Shown: in pieces, positions 59,415-64,000 of the stretch
How the letters are laid out: each line of letters begins with the position of its first letter
Numbering within the stretch: position 1 is the first letter of the stretch
Source: Nemertoderma westbladi
Taxonomy: Eukaryota > Xenacoelomorpha > Nemertodermatida > Nemertodermatidae
Assembly (NCBI GenBank): GCA_032718475.1
Contig: JAUCBJ010004624.1
Location: forward strand, 16,969 to 80,968
Length of the DNA: 64,000 nt
Direction of reading: 5' to 3'
Position numbers and translations under genes: made by a program
The notes under the pieces: model-generated
Database searches by the model: none
What the model was told of the DNA's origin: nothing
What the model saw: the letters and a program-made list of their open reading frames with translations, nothing else

Positions 59415-61344
59415 AGAATTCGCAATTGCGTTTTTATACTTCGGTTTTTTGATCCCTGTGAGCACAGAACACCATAAGCGTGGCTGATATTTAATCAACC
59501 ACAGCCTCTTATGATAGCTTACAATTATTGGTTTCAAAATCTGTGGGAAAATGTGGCATTCTCTGTTTACCTACCTTCAAATAATGGCTAAAATCACACG
59601 CAAATTTACAAAAATTTTCCGTAAGTATATGCTTGTATTCAAACAGGCGCCGAGCGGCGCCATATTGTCGGCATGGCGAAACTCTTCTTGTTTTAAGTAC
59701 TTCAGGACATTAGTTGAGATATACCTGACAGAGGCAGGGTAACTTTCACAACTGCGACTCGCTACTGTAAACACACTTTAGTAGTAACATTCACCTATAA
59801 ATGCACAAATTCCACACACCTGTCACAAATTGTACACATTTGGGCCATTTGTCCGTTAGTCAAGTGCCTTCCAGAATGCCACGTTATTATTATGTATCCC
59901 TGGATACTAGCAGGGTGCTATTTATTCCGTATGCTATTCAATGGGGCAAGCTTTCTATTGTTCTTTTAACTCGCTTCTAATTCTAGCGTGGTTGTTGCTA
60001 TGGTGACATTATGGAAGGCTAGCAGTAGAATTAGGGTAATTATCATGCATACAGATCTGGGATGCTATTTAATAGTAATTCTTTAATTGTCAATATTCCC
60101 CTTTATACATGATTTTATGAATTTTATCGGCTATTGACTATACATTGGAGATTCTCGCACACTAATATACTTATTAGGGTGAATCTCCGCTCCCATAATT
60201 AATGGAATTTTGGGAATGTTATAAATTGTATAAAATGACAATTTATCAAATTCATGAGATGATATGAATTTAAAATTTATTCCCGTAAATGTTATTATTT
60301 GACACTAAAATAGACACAATTTTATTCCAGAGCATGTCTGGGGACTAGGATCCTTAATTCTAGGAAATTTGTCTTTTTAAGAGTATCGGTAAGTGCTACG
60401 ATATCTTAATTGACTAGAAATTTAAAGGATCTAAATTTTAACAGATTTTTGGTTTACAACTCTTTAGAGTTTATTTGTCAGCATTTACTCTATTATAACA
60501 TTTGTTTTAATAGATTTTATAAATATTTATTAAATATTTAATATTTAAGATGGGCACCGATTTATTCCAGAACATGTCTGGGGACGTTAACCACTGATTC
60601 TAGAATTTTGTCTTTCAAGTATATCAGTGGGTGCCGCGATATCTTAATCGACTAGAATTTCAGATGGTCAAAGGGTTTAACAGATTTATTTTGCGTTATA
60701 CGCTACTATTAGAGGGACATCACGCTACTATATGTATTATTTAATATACGGTATGAGAGCAATATCGCACGAAGCAATGTCTGTGAGAAGAGGCAAGTCG
60801 TTTCCAAGGTCTACCCAGAGCTTGCTTTAGCCGAGACACGAGGATCTGAACTTTGCATCCCTAATACTCTACTTACCAATAATACTTAAGTATAGTAGGA
60901 GCGGTATTGTACTTTTAATAAGTACGGACATGTCATCTTACTGTAGTCACGTATTTATAATATGATACGGACAGTAAGGAAAGAGAAAATGAATTATTTC
61001 TCGCCGTTAAACGAAATATATAATGCTAAGTAATTAAGTAATAAACACGAATATATATTGCACTAATCTACTGAATAATCGCTAAAATAATATTCTACTA
61101 AATAAAATTAAAGAAAACGATTATAATAATAAAATTACGTAATAATACATACATAAATATAAAAATAATAATAAAAATATATAAAATAATATAGTCACAC
61201 ACCCACTCCATACGCTGTTACGTTGAGGAGTCCCTAGATGTTTGTTGGATTAGGGAGGTGGTCGTGGGAAGAGTATCTTGCCTTCCATAGTTTCCGGATA
61301 GCTCTCTGTCTCTTTCCAGTAAACATAAACGACCAACTGGGCGA
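59415..61344. other. AT-rich region with a degenerate direct repeat
   Basis: Segments 60326-60440 and 60561-60680 resemble each other: CATGTCTGGGGAC, an ATTCTAGAATT-like word, GTATC(A/G)GT, GATATCTTAAT(T/C)GACTAGAA, then a TTTAACAGATTT-like end. The spacing is about 235 bp. No open frame of note is present. It may be interior DNA of the gypsy-like remnant or an unrelated insertion. Confidence 0.5.
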
Positions 61345-61651
61345 TTGAGTTGTTGTGTTTCGAATACAATTCCAGGTTTCTTAAAGTTACATCGCATGAC
61401 GACGAGTTCTATATGGGATAGACGCACAAAACCTTTGACACCACTGCCCTTACATTCGATTGTAGCCATATATTCAACAATCACAAAAAGATGGGATTCT
61501 AATGGTATTATTGAAAGAGTACTACCTAATCGACGTTACCGAGTTGCAACCACGAAAACCAAATCATTATACCGCAATAGAAGTCACCTTCGAATAATAA
61601 TATCAGAAGCCTCAGGAAGGAGCGAAGAAATTCTACAACTATACAACACTA
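61345..61651 (+). pseudogene. Gypsy-like integrase C-terminal fragment
   Basis: The text TKRWDSNGIIERVLPNRRYR, then YRNRSHLRI, matches the small C-terminal domain of Ty3/gypsy integrase (GPY/F-like region and RNR-x-HLR motif). Upstream catalytic parts are missing. The frame runs into a TTAA element at 61652. After that element, the plus strand continues at 63130 with ITRNTPRFVDYEQDL, which resembles the usual pol C-terminal tail, followed by a stop. Confidence 0.7.
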
Positions 61652-61920
61652 TTAACCCTTTGCTGCTCGAATTATTTTTAATGGTTTAGAAAATTTTTTT
61701 TTAGGTTAGATAAACTGAAAACAGTCTAAAAGAACACATTAATGCCAAAAAATTTATTTTTTTTATTATTTGAATATTTTTAATGAATGTTGTTCAGGAA
61801 CAACAATGAGCATTAATGGTAGCAAAAATATTTGGTAAAATAGTATCAGATTCATCTTCCCCACTATCGTTACTATCTGGTATGACAATTGAATACACCT
61901 TCTCTTTGTTCTGGTACCGA

Positions 61921-62294
61921 ACTACTACTCCTAGGATCGGTATGCTACATTGGAGTTGCATTTTTAAGAAAGTTTTGCCGGCATGTCAACAAAATTTCGC
62001 AGCCGCAACTGCCTATAACCCATTTAATTTGCTAGATCATCCGCATCTTCAAAGCCAATGTCCTTCAAGATGCGTCTCAAGAAAGTCATGGGCTGTCCAC
62101 CATGCTTATTCACTCAATGAGGCCTCATTCAAAACACAAGATTATGCACTGGCTGGTCCTCACGGTGAAAGCAATGTCCTGCAAAGCGGAGGGGGCTTTG
62201 TTCTAGTGTCAAGCTTGGAGGAACCAATGAGAGGCACCTCCAATGTTTTATAGTGTCCGGTTGGAGATGTGTGCATTGTACTTGACACAGTGAA
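61921..62294 (-). mobile_element. LINE family 1, 3' fragment
   Basis: It begins (on plus) with CTACTCCTAGGATCGG and the inverted 3' end, and runs through the region coding RLRFAGHCF to an abrupt end at CACAGTGAA. Diverged, with stops. Confidence 0.8.
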
Positions 62295-62295
62295 G

Positions 62296-62690
62296 TACTA
62301 CTAATACGATCGGCATGCTGCATTGCCGCTGCACTATATATATATTACATATATATTAAGAATGCTGGGCCGGCTTGTCGACAAAATTTTGCCGCCACAA
62401 TTCCCAATCACCCATGACATTTTTGCTAGATCATCTGCATCTTCAAGGCCTGCGTCTCAAGAAAGTCATGGGCTGTCCACCATGCTTATTCGCTCCATGA
62501 GAGCGCCAAGGCACAAGGTTATGCACTGGCTGGTCATTACGGCGTAAGAAATGTCCTGCAAAGCGGAGGCGGTTCCGTTCAAGTGTCAAGCTAGTGAAGA
62601 TTAATGGAACACCTCCAATACTGTATAGAGTTTGTTTGGAGATGTGTTCATTGTACTTGACAGAGTGAACTCTGCGCAGCATTCTTGTGA
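62296..62690 (-). mobile_element. LINE family 1, second 3' fragment in tandem
   Basis: The 3' end repeats (TACTACTAATACGATCGG), followed by an AT-rich insert (62335-62360) and the same C-terminal coding region, diverged from the preceding fragment. The tandem placement suggests two insertions or a duplication. Confidence 0.8.
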
Positions 62691-63262
62691 AAGTGTGAAA
62701 TAAAAACTAATAACAGTGTAATTATAGCTTTCTTAAATGGGCAATGTTGTTGTGGGACAACAATCTTTAAAACACTACTCACTTGGTTAAAATCTATTAA
62801 CAATATATTGTAGCATTCGAAAATCATCTTAGACGTATTTTCCTATCTACTCAATTTTTTTGGAACGGAAAAATTAAAGGGAATTGTCTTTTTTAACAAT
62901 ATGAATGCACGTGTTTTTTCAATTACCGTTTATTGAAGCATAGGCTCACAATATGTAAGCCAATGTTCAAATTTCCCTCTGGAAAGCAAAGGAAACTGAT
63001 CCTCAGGTACAAGAAACATGTTGACAACCCATATCAACCAATTAGATTCCACATATTACCATTCTGAGATTAGGAGAGCCAATAATAGGAATGTTGTTCC
63101 GGAACAACACTGTGCAGCAAAGGGTTAAAAACTCTCTGAGCCATATAACAAGGAACACCCCTCGCTTCGTTGATTATGAACAAGACTTGAACTAATCATA
63201 AACCCAGCAAGTTATTAGATAAATGTAACTCATACTTCCTTACATTTGGTGGCGGTAAAGTA

Positions 63263-63346
63263 GATGTATATGTATGTTTATATATGTATCCTGGTGAAGG
63301 GTCTTTTTATCTGTCTCAGGCCATGCCTGGGGGCTGTACAGTTGTG
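63263..63346 (+). repeat. Second copy of the 83-bp direct repeat, possible 3' LTR start
   Basis: Same block as at 55121-55203. It begins TGTATATG about 70 bp after the gypsy pol tail ends (near 63193), preceded by the purine-rich GGTGGCGGTAAAG, a plausible polypurine-tract position. Confidence 0.55.
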
Positions 63347-64000
63347 TATGTTGTACAGGTACCCCCGTCCACTCCTTCTTGGTTTTAAAGATATCGCATT
63401 ATGGGAGTCATTGTTATATGGGGCCCATAATCTGGCGACTGTCAATGAGCAGTTGAACAATGTGGTAGTCTCTCCGAATCTTATTCCAATGCAAAGGAAG
63501 GAGGATGATGCTGTGAGATTTGAAGCAGCCTAACTTAATAAGCTTCGGATTGGGGAGGATGGCCTGGAAAACTGGGTACTCAAGGTCATTGGGAGATCAA
63601 GGAGATTGATTGATTGATTGTTTATTGTCTAACATTGGTAATATGCACTAAACAAGTATTAAATTGATACTGGTTATAAAATGAGACTTACAAATCAAAA
63701 TATCAACCATCACCCTCAAAATAAGACAGCACATTATCATACAAAAATATTACAGATGTTTATATAGACAACATTATAGCCGTGTGAGGACCAGATGTAA
63801 TACATAGTAGAGTAACATATATTTATATTCCCAACAAACAAACAAACACACATAATACTAAGTATGTAAAACATTACTGTGAGCGAATCCAATTCGCTAC
63901 ACTACCCAGCGGAAAATGGGGAAAGTGGCTATTGACCAATTAATAATGTCACCTAACAACCAAAGGAGGCAATATACATTGCCAGCCACAAGGAGAGATG
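63347..64000. other. Non-coding end of the window with repeat fragments
   Basis: (GATT)n at 63603-63620 leads into GTTTATTGTC. Positions 63878-63933 (minus) match 48413-48468 of the BEL/Pao gag region with a handful of mismatches over about 55 bp. The frame at 63264-63533 starts in the repeat and is not called. Confidence 0.5.

Larger units (their letters stand above)
61652..63129. mobile_element. TTAA-flanked, piggyBac-like non-autonomous element
   Basis: The ends read TTAACCCTTTGCTGC and GCAGCAAAGGGTTAA (11-bp inverted repeats plus TTAA). Inside each end is a palindrome of the form GTTGTTCNGGAACAAC (61789-61804 with one mismatch; 63094-63109 perfect). The element splits the gypsy pol tail, whose two sides read on either side of TTAA. 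Two LINE fragments occupy its middle. No transposase is present. Confidence 0.75.

Noticed and set aside
60561-60690. p53-response-like GAACATGTCT word
   Set aside because: It has a single half-site and lies in a degenerate repeat, with no gene nearby.
61816-62253. 145-codon frame
   Set aside because: It is mostly the antisense of a LINE 3' fragment joined to AT-rich DNA.

Overview
This is eukaryotic, AT-rich, repeat-dominated animal DNA. Genes are split by GT-AG introns. The mobile elements are metazoan types: RTE-like LINEs, BEL/Pao, Ty3/gypsy, P-element/THAP, mariner-like and TTAA-flanked piggyBac-like elements. The word GTAGGCCTA recurs in intergenic DNA (for example near 20160, 27500, 28010, 56950 and 59190), which I associate with echinoderms and other marine deuterostomes. 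That placement is a low-confidence impression. No rRNA, tRNA, CRISPR array or prokaryotic operon was seen.

Layout. (1) Positions 346-19769 are one uninterrupted tandem array of about 1,140 copies of a 17-bp unit, GGACCTTGGTCCCACTA and variants. It stays almost perfectly in register and carries segmental duplications that are multiples of 17 bp. (2) 19770-35552 holds two probable host genes, a two-exon CNBD2-like cyclic-nucleotide-binding-domain protein (23668-26486) and a two-exon NHL-repeat protein (32932-35289). Two copies of a TTAA/CCCTATTA element, a 16-bp minisatellite and homopolymers lie around them. (3) 35553-41880 is a decayed mariner-like transposon. A complete 4.1-kb P-like THAP transposon (130-bp inverted repeats, 8-bp target duplication) and an RTE-like LINE are inserted into it. 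(4) 41885-42723 has two minisatellites (84 and 33 bp). (5) 44109-44828 encodes a probable secreted, GPI-anchored cysteine-rich protein on the minus strand. (6) 46954-53700 is a BEL/Pao remnant broken by two LINE insertions, one of which is itself split by a third LINE. (7) 55121-63346 is a gypsy-like remnant (gag, integrase C-terminus, short terminal direct repeats). Inside its span are an unfamiliar transposase-like element (about 56421-59414) and a TTAA-flanked element carrying LINE fragments.

The genes do not form a pathway. The host genes look unrelated, and the rest is a layered record of transposition whose order can be read from target duplications and interruptions. The two most novel items are the 17-bp array, whose variants look like inversions and paired changes of a foldback unit, and the element at 56421-59414. 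The latter combines a 544-codon open frame, eight copies of a GTTACGGAATTTC motif on both flanks, and a perfect 42-bp foldback overlapping its stop codon.
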